A program made the translations under genes and the position numbers. The notes under the pieces were generated by a model, which saw only the letters and a program-made list of their open reading frames with translations, did no database searches and was not told the DNA's origin. Below, piece after piece: positions 12,706-25,149 of a stretch of DNA of 64,000 bases (position 1 is its first letter; each line of letters starts with the position of its first letter). Source of the stretch: Mantis religiosa (Eukaryota; Arthropoda; Insecta; Mantodea; Mantidae); NCBI GenBank assembly GCA_030765055.1, contig CM060954.1, positions 108,850,554 to 108,914,553 of the forward strand. The letters are read 5' to 3'.

Positions 12706-15300
12706 AGTCTTAGCCACCATGAAATATAACACTCATTTTGACCGTCCTCACCTCGTATACCCTAGGAAAAGTTCTCCAGCTCAGCACTGGATCAGCTGAT
12801 ATTCATCTGCTTACCTGCCCAGCACAGATACACTCACTAACATTCTACACAAAATAATTTTTGATAAACACTTTACCAAATAAGTCAGTAAATAATGTGT
12901 TTAATAAATAACATTACCATATATTAAAGGATGCTTTACTTCCGGCGTTTTGAATCTACGACCATGAGTACTCTAGCATGGATGAACAATTGTTACGTAT
13001 CTTGGACATAATCTTGTGTTGCTTCGTCTACCAACATTTTGCATTCTGTGGTGAAAATAGTCGTAAAGTTAACTTTGCTTTTGGTGTTTTATGACGAAGC
13101 GTTGGGGAACATTACATCCTTACTGGAGGGTAGATGTACATCTAAGTAGTTTATGAAGCCCTATTTACCCCTTATTCATGTTACGTAAATTAAAGTTGTC
13201 TCCATGAGATGCCATTAAGACAGAAGAGACCTGAACTTGTAATGCCTTCGTGTTTTGTAAGTCACAAGATCACCTGAGTTTGGAAAAGTGGTAATAAGTC
13301 ACATTTTACGACTCTTACTAAGCACAAAATGATGGGGCTATAAAATATTAACGAGCACTAACTTGGACATTAATTTCCGTCTCTTGGCACACAAATATAC
13401 TTCATTTAGAAAATGAAACCTACCGGTAAGCAGCTCATTTCCCAATAAATATTAATTTGCCTTATCTGAAGGCGCAGGGAATCAGTTACGGCATCGCCAC
13501 CTTTTCTGAAAAAATTAATTAATGACTGTATTTTATGCCTCTCGCCTAAGGCTTATCATTGTGGTGGTGCGATGCGCGAGATTTAAAACCCATAAATAAA
13601 CAGAACGTTGACACATATAAACTCATTTTATGTCTAAGATCTGGTGGCAAATTACAACCCAATATAACGTACAGAAGAGTAATTGGACTCTACAGAACAG
13701 TTCTAGAAGTAAATTAAATTACATGTAATAAATCTAGGAAATTTAAATACTCCGTACCTTTTGCTAAATATTTTAAATGTTTGAAGGTCTGCACATAAGC
13801 AACAGAGTTAGGTAGTATGTTGAACGTATTCTAGGCTTAGGTTTTGTTTGCAATAATTATCTATAAAGGCATAATGGGCCACAATGAAAAGCAGCTGATG
13901 AAGATGCTCACGACAAATACACCTCTTTCCTCTTTCATGGAGAACTATTGTGTTCCTTGAACGTAATAGTTAGCCGCTGTATAGAAGACTTTATCTGGAG
14001 TGCATTCAGGCTTGTTAGGTCCCGAGATGCCAATTGAGGTGCTACTTGGATGAGAAATAGCGGCTCCAGATAGCAGAGACCCCATATAGCAACCGAACCA
14101 TGATCCATCCTCCAGTACTGCATCCTACTCATTACTTGTGGTTGGGAGATGCAGAAGCTGGGTGATATACCTTGGCTCGGAAAGGGTTGTTGTGGTATTA
14201 GGTTAGTTGGTAATTGGCTGAATGGAGCCAAAAGCTTTACCTGAAAATGCAAACCTTAGCTCATCTTTTTATCTATTGGAACAGCACTTTTATAGTGAAT
14301 ATCTTAAGGTGGATAAATTAACCATATTTTATCAAACACATAACTGAAATATATGATTTGGTCATGGGTAGCAAATGATTTAGAAACCATCTCAATCAGA
14401 TCTGATAGATATTTTAAAACAACCTAAGCATCCACATGTTAATAAATATGTTACCTCTTTTACTATAGTATACACCCGGAGGTACAGATTTACTATAAAG
14501 CACAGCCTGCCTCATTAGAGATCAAGAAATCCGAAGGTGCCGTCTGCAAACTGTACAAATAACAAATACTATTTAACTGCATTTGCTTCCATAGCTAAAA
14601 TTTTACTTGATCAAGTACAAATGCACAGAACCATAATAGCAAATTACTCTTGCTATACAATCGCGATTTTCTATGAACATTATTTCATTATGTACAAGAG
14701 ATTACATGAGAAAGCCTTTCTAAGTTCTAAGCTTTTCCAAACAGCTTATATTAAAAAAAATTCTCTTCAATAGCTTCCTCAACTATTGTGTTTATATTGA
14801 TGGCTTTGAATTATTGTTTATATAAAGAAATCTAACAACTCACTGAATCAATTTGATCATTCATTCACCACTGAAAACTTTAGTTATTCATGGACATAGC
14901 CTGTAAAACAGCAAATTTAGTTTCATGAATTACTAAAATATAAAAAAAAGGATTTTATCCCTTTTACTTAAATTGAGTACATAAAAGATATGCTTGAAAA
15001 CCTAGCTGAAATTTAGTAAAGATGAAACTACAGCTTTATTCAAATTCCGTTACCCTCGACGGTACCTGAGCTAGGCTACCGCAGAGCCAGATCATTCATG
15101 GCGACTACCAGTCACCTCGTTTACCGTGCTTAAATTATGCAGGAGTATAATTCTGTTTCACTGATTGCTTCGATTTTCTTCTAGTTAAATTTGTTTATGG
15201 CTTTGGAAATTAACTTACTTCTTTTTTCATGGTTTAGATAATTGGTTACTTTCGGTCTTTCAATTTTAAAATAGATCTTTCTAACAACTTATCTCCTTCT
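12706..15300. other. Intergenic or intronic DNA, nothing firmly recognised
   Basis: AT-rich. A 105-codon minus-strand open frame at 13935-14252 lies in a somewhat GC-richer patch that may be an unclassified repeat; it has no family motif. Confidence 0.4.
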
Positions 15301-15302
15301 AT

Positions 15303-15990
15303 TACCGAGTGGTAGGTCATATGTGTTTTCGTGTGTGGCCTGCATTCGGGAGTCTGGGTTCGATTCCCGTGGCCGGCCTACCTGACACATGGGTTCATTT
15401 TCGGGGGTTTTCCGAGTTGCCAGGCAAATGCTGTATAGGTTACTTGCAGAGGTATTTTAAGACGTGGCGTATGCGTAATGTTGCACAGTAGTTTGTGGTT
15501 GAGTCCATTTGTTTATTTGTAAGAAAAAGTGGTGGCAGGTTAGTCATCTGTCATCTAACTCACTAGCTCTATCAGCAATCTGGTGAAAGCAGAGATGTTA
15601 CCCCTACCAATGATTAGCATGACGTCACTCGCGCACATCCGAGCAACGTCACGAGCTACCTCTAAAAATATCTTTATACATCCCCCGAACATTTTGTCCT
15701 CCATTTCATCTCCATTTATCACTTCACACCAGCTTTCATCTGGTGATCTCTTTCAGGAGAGAAGGGATGATATGCTCCTGATAAACACCTTATCCTCCAA
15801 TGAGACGGCCTGGTGGACTGTTACAGGACCCCACTAGTTGGGATACTGATCAATTGTAGGGACCTTGCTCTCGGCACTGTTATGCCTCCTTGAGATGGCC
15901 GGCCTCTGTCTCCTCTCCCGGAGCTGTCCCACTTGGGGCATAGGTACAATAGACCAATTTCAGACTTCAGCGCCAAATCCCCTCCATAGC
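15303..15990 (+). mobile_element. SINE family D, composite or rearranged copy
   Basis: The head has gtgtggcctgcattcgggag and B box ggttcgattcccgtgg, followed by cctacctgacacatgggttc. After about 200 bp of unrelated sequence the family tail follows: catttcatctccatttatca, then tttcatctggtgatctcttt at about 15735. The same tail occurs at about 37230-37290 (plus) and 54865-54910 (minus), which defines the family. The exact ends are unclear. Confidence 0.65.
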
Positions 15991-16825
15991 ATAATCCAAA
16001 CCTGTTTCCCATTTTTCTGAGCAGCCTACATTCATCACATTAATATCTTTACAATTTTTATTGTAACCCCAATTTATTAAACAGGAACTAGAGGATAAAG
16101 AACTAAATAACGAAACCTGGCGGTAGACTGTGCCATCATACATATAAGTACATGCGCAATAAACGATCAGTAAAATAATTTAGCTCTCGCACTCGGCACG
16201 GTACACCTTCAAATGGCAATATATGACAAATCCGGTTCAAATCAAGGTCAGTGATAAAAGTCATATAAACAAATATGTCACCACTACGACTAAAGCACGT
16301 GCTATCGTGTCATATGAAATGCGGGCTAAAGCAAAACTCCTCTTTACTTCGTTTAGTAAGTAACATGCATTTCAGATAAATTAACACTGTTGCCTAATAT
16401 ATTTAATTCAAATAATTACGAAAATATAAATTTGGCAATTCTCTTCCAACATATAAAGATATATCACCATGTTAAATAACGAACTAATTTTTACCGCACA
16501 GCAGCCTATACTACAATAGCAGCCAATGAGAGCTGATAGGTCACGTGACCGTTAAGAGATACGGGGCAAGCTTATGTGAAACAAGGAGTAGTAACTGAAC
16601 TATCCCTACTACAATCCCTACTCCAGGAAGCCTTTGTTCTTAAGGTTTCTTAATTTCTTTTCATTTCTTTAATTTCTCCTGTCGGGCTAATGTGTAGTTC
16701 TTCTCATATTTCTTCATCGTTAATTTATCCCATCTTATTATGCTCTCGACAGTGATAAATCCTTCGCCGTGGCGTAGTGGGCTAAGGCATATCATACAAT
16801 ACTTATATAACGTTATATATATAAA

Positions 16826-17055
16826 ATATACCTCCTCCAACGTTAAGTCATATCGGACGATGAATGAAATGGGTGAAGTGATGCTCAAATGAGTCCGTGG
16901 TCCATGGAGCTTAGAGTTACTCAACATTCGTCTATCAGAATAAGCGAAAAGTCCGGTAAAAACCTTGTCAAGGTAACTCATCCTAACCGATATTCGAACT
17001 CGGGACCTCATGAACGTGAGGCAGACACGCTACCATTTACGCTACCGAGGCGGGC
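16826..17055 (-). mobile_element. tRNA-derived SINE, family A
   Basis: Near full-length minus copy. It has the gcccgcctcggtagcg head, the tgcctcacgttcatgaggtc block, B box GTTCGAATATCG, and the 3' block ttcattcatcgtccgatatg followed by an ACGTTGGAGGAGG tail. Just to its left, at 16767-16790, lies an isolated tRNA-like start (ccgtggcgtagtgggctaag). Confidence 0.88.
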
Positions 17056-17959
17056 AAATATCACTTATTTTCTCTTGATTTAATAATCACCTTTCATTTC
17101 CAAAATTATTATTTTTGTAAACTTAACAATTTAGTGACAAATTGAATATAGTCATAAAACTACAAATAACTTCGAAGGCAATGTGTTGAGACTCTAAGAG
17201 GGTCAAAATGCAGTATAAGTTCTGTTCTTTAAGTTTTATAACTGCAACGAGTATAAACTGGATTTGTTACTGGACGAAAATAAAGATTTCATTTTCGAGT
17301 TACTAATTGGAATATAGCGAACTTGCCAAATGCACTCGTTTACTAAAGTAATTGCGTTCCAGTTTGACTTCTCTATTAAACACTACTAATTAGAGGGAGT
17401 GGTCACTTTGCAAACGTAGCAAGGGTTTTGCTCTAAGCAGCTGCAGATGTTTGGTGTCCTGCTAACACAGATAATCCAAAGAAAGGACAGTTGAGCCCCG
17501 AGTTCGCTTGTTAGGTTTCCAGACGTCTCTGAGATGAGACGGACATAGTTAAGGTTAATTAATGGGGAAGTTAGCTAACAAGCGAATACAATGCAGATAG
17601 AGCGTGAGCCGCCTGAACCGGTTAGTTCCTTCTCTTTGAATGTGGAGGAGGCAAGCGTCACAGCATACCCTTGGTTAAGCATAATGATACGTTTGCAACT
17701 CCCCTAAAGGAAGAGGGCGGTACTAGTCTATCTTCTCTCATACAATTCTAACATCTTCGTTACACACAGTTCATGATGTATACTGACACAGAATTCAGTG
17801 CTTATCAAGTCATTTTCTCTCTGTAGTTACTCTACCAAGGCTTCGAGTATGTATCAACAGATGATTCTATTTCTAGATTCTACAAATTATTTCCATCTGT
17901 ACCTTCTATATGTATTAGCAACTCGCATAGCAGTTTTAATAAGCACTTTAGTATTAATA

Positions 17960-18110
17960 AAAAAAGTAATGGACACTAAATTGTATGCTGAATACCAAAT
18001 ACTAGTTGCAGAATCAGGGAATACGTTACAGATGAAGATAATCTTATTAAATGAAATATTAGAATCTTACAATTTAAAAGTATGAGTAAATAAAACAAGA
18101 GTTTTAGCAT
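17960..18110 (+). pseudogene. LINE reverse-transcriptase fragment, left part (split by piggyBac)
   Basis: The plus-strand reading contains QILVAESGNTLQ and, near the end, NKTRVLAF, matching the palm-to-thumb region of RTE/Jockey-type non-LTR reverse transcriptases, where the block is Y-A-D-D-Q-x-x-x-A. The catalytic YADD is degraded to YAEY and stop codons interrupt the frame, so the copy is dead. The open frame is cut at 18111 by the TTAA of a piggyBac-like element and continues in the same sense at 21643. Confidence 0.75.
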
Positions 18111-18671
18111 TTAACCCTCGAGTAGTCGCGTGATGATCTGTGATGTGAGTGGTCACGAGGGCTACATATGTAGCCCGTATAAAATTTACTTTATACATTG
18201 TTTATAATTTTTAATAACCTTCTGGAATATTCCTTTATTTCTTTACTGTGATTACTTAAATTCAAATTGAGTTTTATGAACTGTTTCAAGATAATTTGAT
18301 ATTAATTTAAAGTTCACTATGTGTCGTGTAAAGTACACGGTAAACTGGTTTATAACCCTCATTTACGTTCCTGCAATATATTAATCAAGTTAATAGTAGT
18401 GAAAACAGCAATATCTGATACAGAATGCATTAAATGTTTACATTGCTCAATCACCATATGAATGTGTAGTAATAGCCCAAAAATATAACACAAGAACAAA
18501 ATTAAGTGGTATGTACGAAAATTGGCAATCCCGGGACCCCGAGCCAAATCCCTCGATTGGGTGCCTCTGAGTGGCGAGAGAGCTAATGCCAAACGCTCAA
18601 ACAAGGTCCACATCCCTGTTTGACCCTAATCTAAGTTAAAAAAAACAGTGCATTAAGCTAAATTCAGAGTA

Positions 18672-20930
18672 AAGACAAAGCAAAGGCAGAGCGGAGCCAG
18701 AGCGGAGCCAGAGCGGAGCCAGAGTTAAGCCAGGGCGGGATCGGGGTGCTGGCCGAATCCTAGCCAGAGAGAAGCCAGAGCGGGACCGAGGTGCTGGCCG
18801 AATCCTAGCCAGAGCGAAGCCAGAGCGGAGCCAGAGCCAAGCCAGAGCGGGATCGGGGTGCTGGCCGAATCCTAGCCAGAGAGAAGCCAGAGCGGGATCG
18901 AGGTGCTGGCCGAATCCTAGCCAGAGAGAAGCCAGAGCGGGATCGAGGTGCTGGCCGAATCCTAGCCAGAGCGAAGCCAGAGCGGGATCGAGGTGCTGGC
19001 CGAATCCTAGCCAGAGAGAGGCCAGAGCGGGATCGGGGTGCTGGCCGAATCCTAGCCAGAGAGAAGCCAGAGCGGGATCGAGGTGCTGGCCGAATCCTAG
19101 CCAGAGCGAAGCCAGAGCCAAGCCAGAGCGGGATCGGGGTGCTGGCCGAATCCTAGCCAGAGCGAAGCCAGAGCGGGATCAAGGTGCTGGCCGAATCCTA
19201 GCCAGAGCAAAGCCAGAGCCAAGCCAGAGGGGGATCGGGGTGCTGGCCGAATCCTAGCCAGAGAGAAGCCAGAGCGGGATCGAGGTGCTGGCCGAATCCT
19301 AGCCAGAGAGAAGCCAGAGCGGGATCGAGGTGCTGGCCGAATCCTAGCCAGAGAGAAGCCAGAGCGGGATCGGGGTGCTGGCCGAATCCTAGCCAGAGAG
19401 AAGCCAGAGCGGGATCGAGGTGCTGGCCGAATCCTAGCCAGAGCGAAGCCAGAGCCAAGCCAGAGCGGGATCGGGGTGCTGGCCGAATCCTAGCCAGAGC
19501 GAAGCCAGAGCGGGATCAAGGTGCTGGCCGAATCCTTGCCAGAGCAAAGCCAGAGCCAAGCCAGAGGGGGATCGGGGTGCTGGCCGAATCCTAGCCAGAG
19601 CGAAGCCAGATCCAAGCCAGAGCGGGATCAGGGTGCTGGCCAAATCCTAGCCAGAGCGAAGCCAGATCCAAGCCAGAGGGGGATCGGGGTGCTGGCCGAA
19701 TCCTAGCCAGAGCGAAGCCAGAGCCAAGCCAGAGCGGGATCAGGGTGCTGGCCAAATCCTAGCCAGAGCGAAGCCAGAGCGAAGCCAGAGCGAAGCCAGA
19801 GCGGGATCGGGGTGCTGGCCGAATCCTAGCCAGAGCGAATCCAGAGCGAAGACAGAGCGGGATCGGAGTACTGGCCGAATCCTAGCCAGAGCCAAGTCAG
19901 AGCGGGATCGGGGTACTGGCCGAATCCTAGCCAGAGCAAAGCCAGAGCGAAGCCAGAGCGGGATCGGGGTGCTGGCCGAATCCTAGCCAGAGCGAAGCCA
20001 GAGCCAAGCCAGATCGGGATCGGTGTACTGGCCGAATCCTAGCCAGAGCCAAGCCAGAGCGGGATCGGGATCGGGGTACTGGCCGAATCCTAGCCAGAGC
20101 CAAGCCAGAGCGGGATTGGGGTGCTGGCCCAATCCTAGCCAGAGCTAAGCCAGACTGAAGCCAGAGCGAAGCCGGAGCCAAGCCAGAACCAAGCCAGAGT
20201 TAAGGTGCAGAACGAAGTTAGTGTGAGGCCAGAGCGGGGCCCGAATCTAGTAAGAGCCAAGCCAGAAGGAAGACAGATCCAAGCGAGGGTATCGTTAAGG
20301 AATGTTAGAGTGAAGCCCGAGCGAAGTCAGAGCGAAACCAGAGCCAAGCCAGTGCGGGACCTTAGCGGTGACCGAAGCCTAGCCAGAGCGAAGCCAGAGC
20401 AAAGCCAGAGCGTAGCCAGAGCGGAACTTGAGCGGAGCCTGAGCCAAGCCAGAGCAGGACCGGAGTGGTGACCGGGGCCTAGACAGAGCGAAGGCGGAGC
20501 AAAGCCAGTGTTAAAGGTACAGAGTGAAGTTAGTGTGAGGCCGGAGCGAAGCCAGAGCGGGACCGGAGTGGTGACCTGGGCCTAAATAGAGCGAAGGCGG
20601 AGCAAACCCAGTGTTAAAGGTACAGGATGAAGTTAGTATGAGGCCGGAGCCAAGCCAGAGCGGGACCGGAGGCTGGCCGGAACCTAGCCAGAGCAAAGCC
20701 AGAGCCAAGCCAGGGCAAAGTTAGAGGGATTTTAGGGTGGATTTTGAGTGAGGTTAGAATGAAGCGGGAGAGAAGCCAGAGCGGAACCAGAGTGGGGCCA
20801 GAGCAGAGCTAGAGCAGAGAAAGGGTAAAGTCAGAATAAAGCCAAAGCAGAGCCAAAGCGTAGCTAGAGCAAAGAGAAGGCAAAGCCACCGGAAAGCCAA
20901 AGGAAAGTTAAAGATAAGTTAAGTGAAAGG
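18672..20930. repeat. 45-bp-unit minisatellite inside the piggyBac-like element
   Basis: The repeat unit can be written as gccagagcgaagccagagcg plus ggatcgaggtgctggccgaa plus tccta, 45 bp, regular from about 18736 to 20125. It decays on both sides into an 11-12-bp subunit, agccagagcgga. Because 45 is a multiple of three, long open frames appear on both strands (15-residue units such as ALASLWLGFGQHLDP). They start at arbitrary ATGs and are not treated as genes. GC content is far above the surroundings. Confidence 0.95.
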
Positions 20931-21029
20931 AAGAATAGTAAACTGAAATACAGTTTTTGAAAGGGCGCTAATGACCATTGAGTTGAGTGCCCCTAAATTC
21001 CAATCATCATCATCAGCAACACAAAATTA

Positions 21030-21368
21030 CTATTTGGTATACAATTCTTCTTGTAGACACTCTTTACATACCACCGTGGAATGACTATTGCAGCTCTTTC
21101 TTCGACACATGCTGCAACTGATAGATTTATCCTTGCTTCTTCCACATAAGTAGCACCTCCCCGTCTTGTTGTGAAGTTGCGCAACTTGTGTTGTGCGAAC
21201 GTCTTCAGTTCCGAGAAGAATCTTAGCATGCTTTCCTAATGACATTGATATAGTGTTCAGTTCTCCTCTTCTTGCTGTTTGAGGCTTTATGAGCTCCCAG
21301 GACATTGTCTCGAGAAACCAGCGTCGTTTGATTTTCTTATACTTCTCTTTCGCTGGCTTTGTTCGCAT
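21030..21368 (-). pseudogene. piggyBac transposase, C-terminal fragment with cysteine-rich domain
   Basis: A 112-codon open frame. Its N-terminal part has RRWFLETMSWELIKPQTARR, which resembles the last helices after the catalytic core of piggyBac transposases. Its end is a compact zinc-binding cluster, C-x2-C, C-x2-C, C-x2-H, C-x2-C, within the last 40 residues (from GRCYLCG to VCKEC), matching the C-terminal cysteine-rich domain that binds the transposon ends (family knowledge). A full transposase is about 600 residues, so the DDD catalytic core is absent. The minus-strand orientation puts its missing N-terminus toward the right terminal repeat, where only about 250 bp remain, so the core was deleted. 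A short start-like peptide (MATKRMV then stop) lies just upstream at about 21390. Confidence 0.85.
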
Positions 21369-21642
21369 TGATTAGACCATTCTCTTAGTAGCCATTTCAA
21401 CAACTGTTACATTAATGGTCGCGTGGGCTACATATGTAGCCCAGCTGTGCGCAACTGAGTTTGTTCGCAAATAACAAAAATACTGTCTCGCTAGAGTGTA
21501 TCATAGGCAACTAACCGTTTAGAACATATTGCGTCAAGAAGCTACCAAATCCCCAGCACCACAGAAGCAGAAGGGGATGCGCACTTTCAAAAACAAAATG
21601 GCTGGGCTATTTATGTAGCCCACGCGACTACTCGAGGGTTAA

Positions 21643-22195
21643 AGGAAAGGAATGTGTTAGAAGTAAGATTGTAATAACTGAGAAAATTGTACAACAGGTG
21701 ATAGCATTTAATTACTTGAGATCAGAAATAAGCACTGTATTAGAAAAAAAAAGAGTTGACAAGAAACGAATTAAATATATGCGGGACAATAAAGAAAACT
21801 CTTAGCAGGAAAGCTAGAAGAGAAACACAAATTAAATTCTAAAAGACAATGGCACTCTCTGTATTACTGTATTCAAGCGAAACATTTGCATTAAACAGAA
21901 AAGAAAACTTGAATCAGTAGAAATGAGACTTTTAAGATCAATGGCTCTATACTCTCTGTTAGACCATAAAACAAATTAATAAATAAGAGAAAAACTGAAC
22001 ATGTTTAACTTAAAAGAAAGAATTAAGCAAAATATCTAAACAAAACTGGAAGCAAAGTGTACAGTAGTGGCCGACTACGTTCCAACTAATAAAGGAAACA
22101 TAGGAAGACCGAGGTAGAGATGGAGAGTTATTGCTTGATGGATCCTAGGGTCCAAACCTTGAATAATGATGGCGGTGATGGTGATTACCTTCTAT
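21643..22195 (+). pseudogene. LINE reverse-transcriptase C-terminal fragment, right part
   Basis: Directly after the TTAA the plus strand reads KGKECVRSKIVITE, then QQVIAFNYL, LYSSETFALNR, EMRLLRSMA and NMFNLKERIKQN with frameshifts and stops. These are the thumb and C-terminal blocks of an RTE/Jockey-type LINE, and they continue the fragment that ends at 18110. Degraded. Confidence 0.8.
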
Positions 22196-22239
22196 AAGGC
22201 TTACGTACCAACAGTTCGATATTATTTGTTTTATTTATT

Positions 22240-22760
22240 TATGGGTTTTTCACTTTACAGCAGTTCATCTTTGCTTCCCGATTTCCAGAGATTCTTGTCG
22301 TACCATTCTCCTTCTTCCAGTCCTCTCTTCTTCATATGATCATATATTTCACAACGTTTTACTGGCTCTTCCTCGCTTTTGCTGCCTGGTAATTCCAACT
22401 TTAGAACTTGTTTAGGCAACCGTTCATCCGACATCCGTTGTACATTTCCATACCACTGTAAGCTCTACTGGACATTCTGTCTATAACAGTTTCTAGTGCA
22501 TGTCTGATGTGAACTTTTCTGACATGTTGTAAACTTGATATCCTCATACTTCGAAGTCCATCCATTTCTGTCGCTAATATTCTTTTCTGCATTCTTCCAT
22601 TTAATGTTCAACTTTGAGGCCCATATGTCCGAAATTATTCTTTTAAAAATTTGTTATTTAGTATTTCTAGTCAAATTCGTATTCCATAAAAGACTGTTCA
22701 AACTTCTGATCGTCTTCCTTGCACAGTTCACCCTATTGATAATATATTTTTCAGAAGTTC
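22240..22760 (-). pseudogene. Second LINE C-terminal fragment, opposite orientation
   Basis: The minus strand reads KMQKRILATEMDGLRSMRIS, then HVRKVHIRHALETVIDRM, and later GLEEGE and LWKSGSKDEL with frameshifts, the usual end of an RTE-like ORF2 protein. It meets the first LINE fragment tail to tail. Confidence 0.72.
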
Positions 22761-24971
22761 GATATTAAGTAATACAAAAATAGACGTTTCAAAGTTGTCA
22801 AAGAGCACACTTTCAGAAATAACTTGGCATGTACAGGTATAGTTGTAAAGTTGAACATCTGCGCCCAATATTATAGCGACGCAATACGATAGTCACAATC
22901 TTCTTTTTCAATAAATACATCGAAATAATCACACAAATTCAACAAAGTATTCATTTCATGCTGTTACTTCAAGGAGATTATTATGAGAGACTAAGTGGAG
23001 TTGTTTAAACAAGGCACTCTTAATGATACAAGCTTAAGGGTTGCAGAAAATATGTTCAAATATTCAAAATATTTTTGTATATATTTTACTCTTAAACGCT
23101 ATTACATTTTAAGTTAGCATTTACTTCAAATGCGTATGAACTTGGTGATAACATTAATAAAATTTATGTCTAGAAATACTATAAATTGTTTTTCAAATTA
23201 TTCGTTGTTTTTTGAATTTTATATTGCCACGAACTTCAGGAACGAAGGTTTGGTTTAGCATAATAAACGGCGGTGTCTCCGTTAACCTTAGCAATTTAAT
23301 GACCTTTTATATTGATGTACTACACTAATCAAATTCAGCCATTTATAGCTGTCTAATATTGTACAATTATTGAATACTTAAAACCAGATTGCAGTTGGTA
23401 GTGTAACCGTTGTTTTGATTTAGACATCAAGAATTCTAAAATTGTTTAAATGTTTTATGATTTAAGAATCGATATGGACAGGTTAAAATAAATAAGAAAG
23501 GGAGATGTTAAAATTTAGTGGGTCATGAGAAGATGCAATATGTATACAAGGTGATGTGATGTTTTATTATTAGTAGTTATAAAAATGATATAACTTGATG
23601 TGTTGGCGTAGACCAGTGAAGACAAGTTTATTTGGTAGTTATAGAAACGAGAAGGAAAAATCAATAATTTTGGTAAAACAGCTAGGGAAGAAGGCGTCTT
23701 TTGATGGAAAAACGTTGAGGCGAAGAGACGTCAATTCAGTATAGCGATGCAACCTTGTAAAAGAGTTAATATCAGTTTTCTGTTAATTGTAATCAAGATA
23801 TACAGTACTATTATTAAGTTTTATACGAAAAAATGGTATAAATGATACAGAATAAATTGAACATCTAGATATCTATAAACTAAAAGAATTTATTGGTTTC
23901 GAAGTTTATTTAGAAAATTTATCCTTTCAGTCGCAACCACGCTTGAAAACCAAACAGATCAGGAGATATTTTAGAATCATCAATACTTCGGAGTGCCATA
24001 TAGGACCACGAAGAGTTAGCAACTTGCGGCTTCATCATCGTTAACCCGGTGGGCTGAACACAGCCCACAACGCCAGGCACAACGCAGGGCGACATCAGGT
24101 GAGAATAAATCCGTTGTAGTAATTCTGTAAACAAAAAGTACCAAAAAAGTACAACTTCCATCCAATTATACAATCACACGTTAATTTACTATACTTTACC
24201 ATATAAAAATTAACTTGCAAGCGGTTGGATTCATCTTCTTTTAACGAACAAGGAAGGCTATTTGAATTGATTCAGCTGAAGTGCCGGCTTAGAAAGTTGA
24301 AGTGTCGCATATGTGGTAAAACAATTCCAGCATTAGGAGGTTAAGAAACACACCAGGGATATTGCAGAAATTAAAACAATTTATTACACATACCTTTGAT
24401 ATATTATTTTTGTAGCTTTATGATGTTCTGTATCAATTTTTCAAAGCAGCGCACTTTCAAACGTCAAGGGATTGAAGCTTTAAATATGGTCATATGCAAA
24501 ACGTGCTGAGCAATATTTGTCGATCGTGGTTTTAAATTACTGACCGTGGTCTGTGCTATTAGTTACCTAAGAACATGTGTACTGTGACAATTTTTATGGA
24601 ACGCTTGCTGTAATTAATATGAAATAGGTAACGTGTAACAGTTTATAATGTGCAAAGCGGTAATAAGAATATCGTACTTCACAACAGTTGTTACACATCA
24701 CAGTTTTACCTTTTTTGATGACGTTTCTGTTACAGATTAAATATCGACTTTAAACTTTGTTACAATTCACGAATTCCTCTGCTGTGAAAATACAGATTCG
24801 ATTTCTAGTGGAACTTTTGTTTAAAATATCTGATTACATTCGATTCCCTTAGTGGTTGTTATGTGGGAGTAACATCTAATGAGTGCTTCATTTTGTTACA
24901 TATATCAACAACCAAAATTAAGGAAACAACAATTCAGCCCACTTCTGTAATGTAGATGTTAGCTTGTCTGT
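22761..24971. other. AT-rich DNA, nothing recognised
   Basis: An open frame at 23919-24173 (minus) lies in a slightly GC-richer patch but shows no family motif or convincing splice signals. Confidence 0.45.
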
Positions 24972-25149
24972 CGTTCGGATCTCGGATAGGATGAGTTAGC
25001 TGGATAAGATTTTCCAGGGCTTTCCCTTATCCTGAAAGACGAATTTCGGATAACTCTGAGTTCTACGGATTCTAGGCTCATTTGAGATAATTTCAACCAT
25101 TTCATTCATCGTCCGTTATGACAACGTTGGAGGATGGTAAATGAAATTA
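24972..25149 (+). mobile_element. SINE family A, 5'-truncated copy
   Basis: Starts within the B-box region (gatctcggataggatgagtt). It has the conserved ctggataagattttccaggg, the tatcctgaaagacgaatttc block, and an end at tcattcatcgtccgttatga followed by caacgttggaggatggtaaa. Confidence 0.82.

Larger units (their letters stand above)
18115..21638 (-). mobile_element. piggyBac-like DNA transposon, 3,524 bp, internally rearranged
   Basis: The ends are perfect 18-bp inverted repeats, ccctcgagtagtcgcgtg at 18115-18132 and its complement at 21621-21638, flanked by TTAA on both sides (18111-18114 and 21639-21642). TTAA targets and CCCT-type ends are diagnostic of piggyBac (family knowledge). Subterminal 18-bp palindromes gggctacatatgtagccc lie at 18159-18176 and 21425-21442, with a one-base variant at 21604-21621. 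Inside are only a C-terminal transposase fragment on the minus strand and a 2.2-kb minisatellite. It is inserted in a LINE. It cannot be autonomous. Confidence 0.93.

Noticed and set aside
18636..20181. Open frames of 60-160 codons with 15-residue repeats (ALASLWLGFGQH type)
   Set aside because: The 45-bp repeat unit keeps frames open on both strands, starts are arbitrary, and there are no gene signals.
23919..24173. Minus-strand 84-codon frame as a possible missing Beat exon
   Set aside because: No Ig cysteine-tryptophan spacing, no KWYK block and no matching splice phase.
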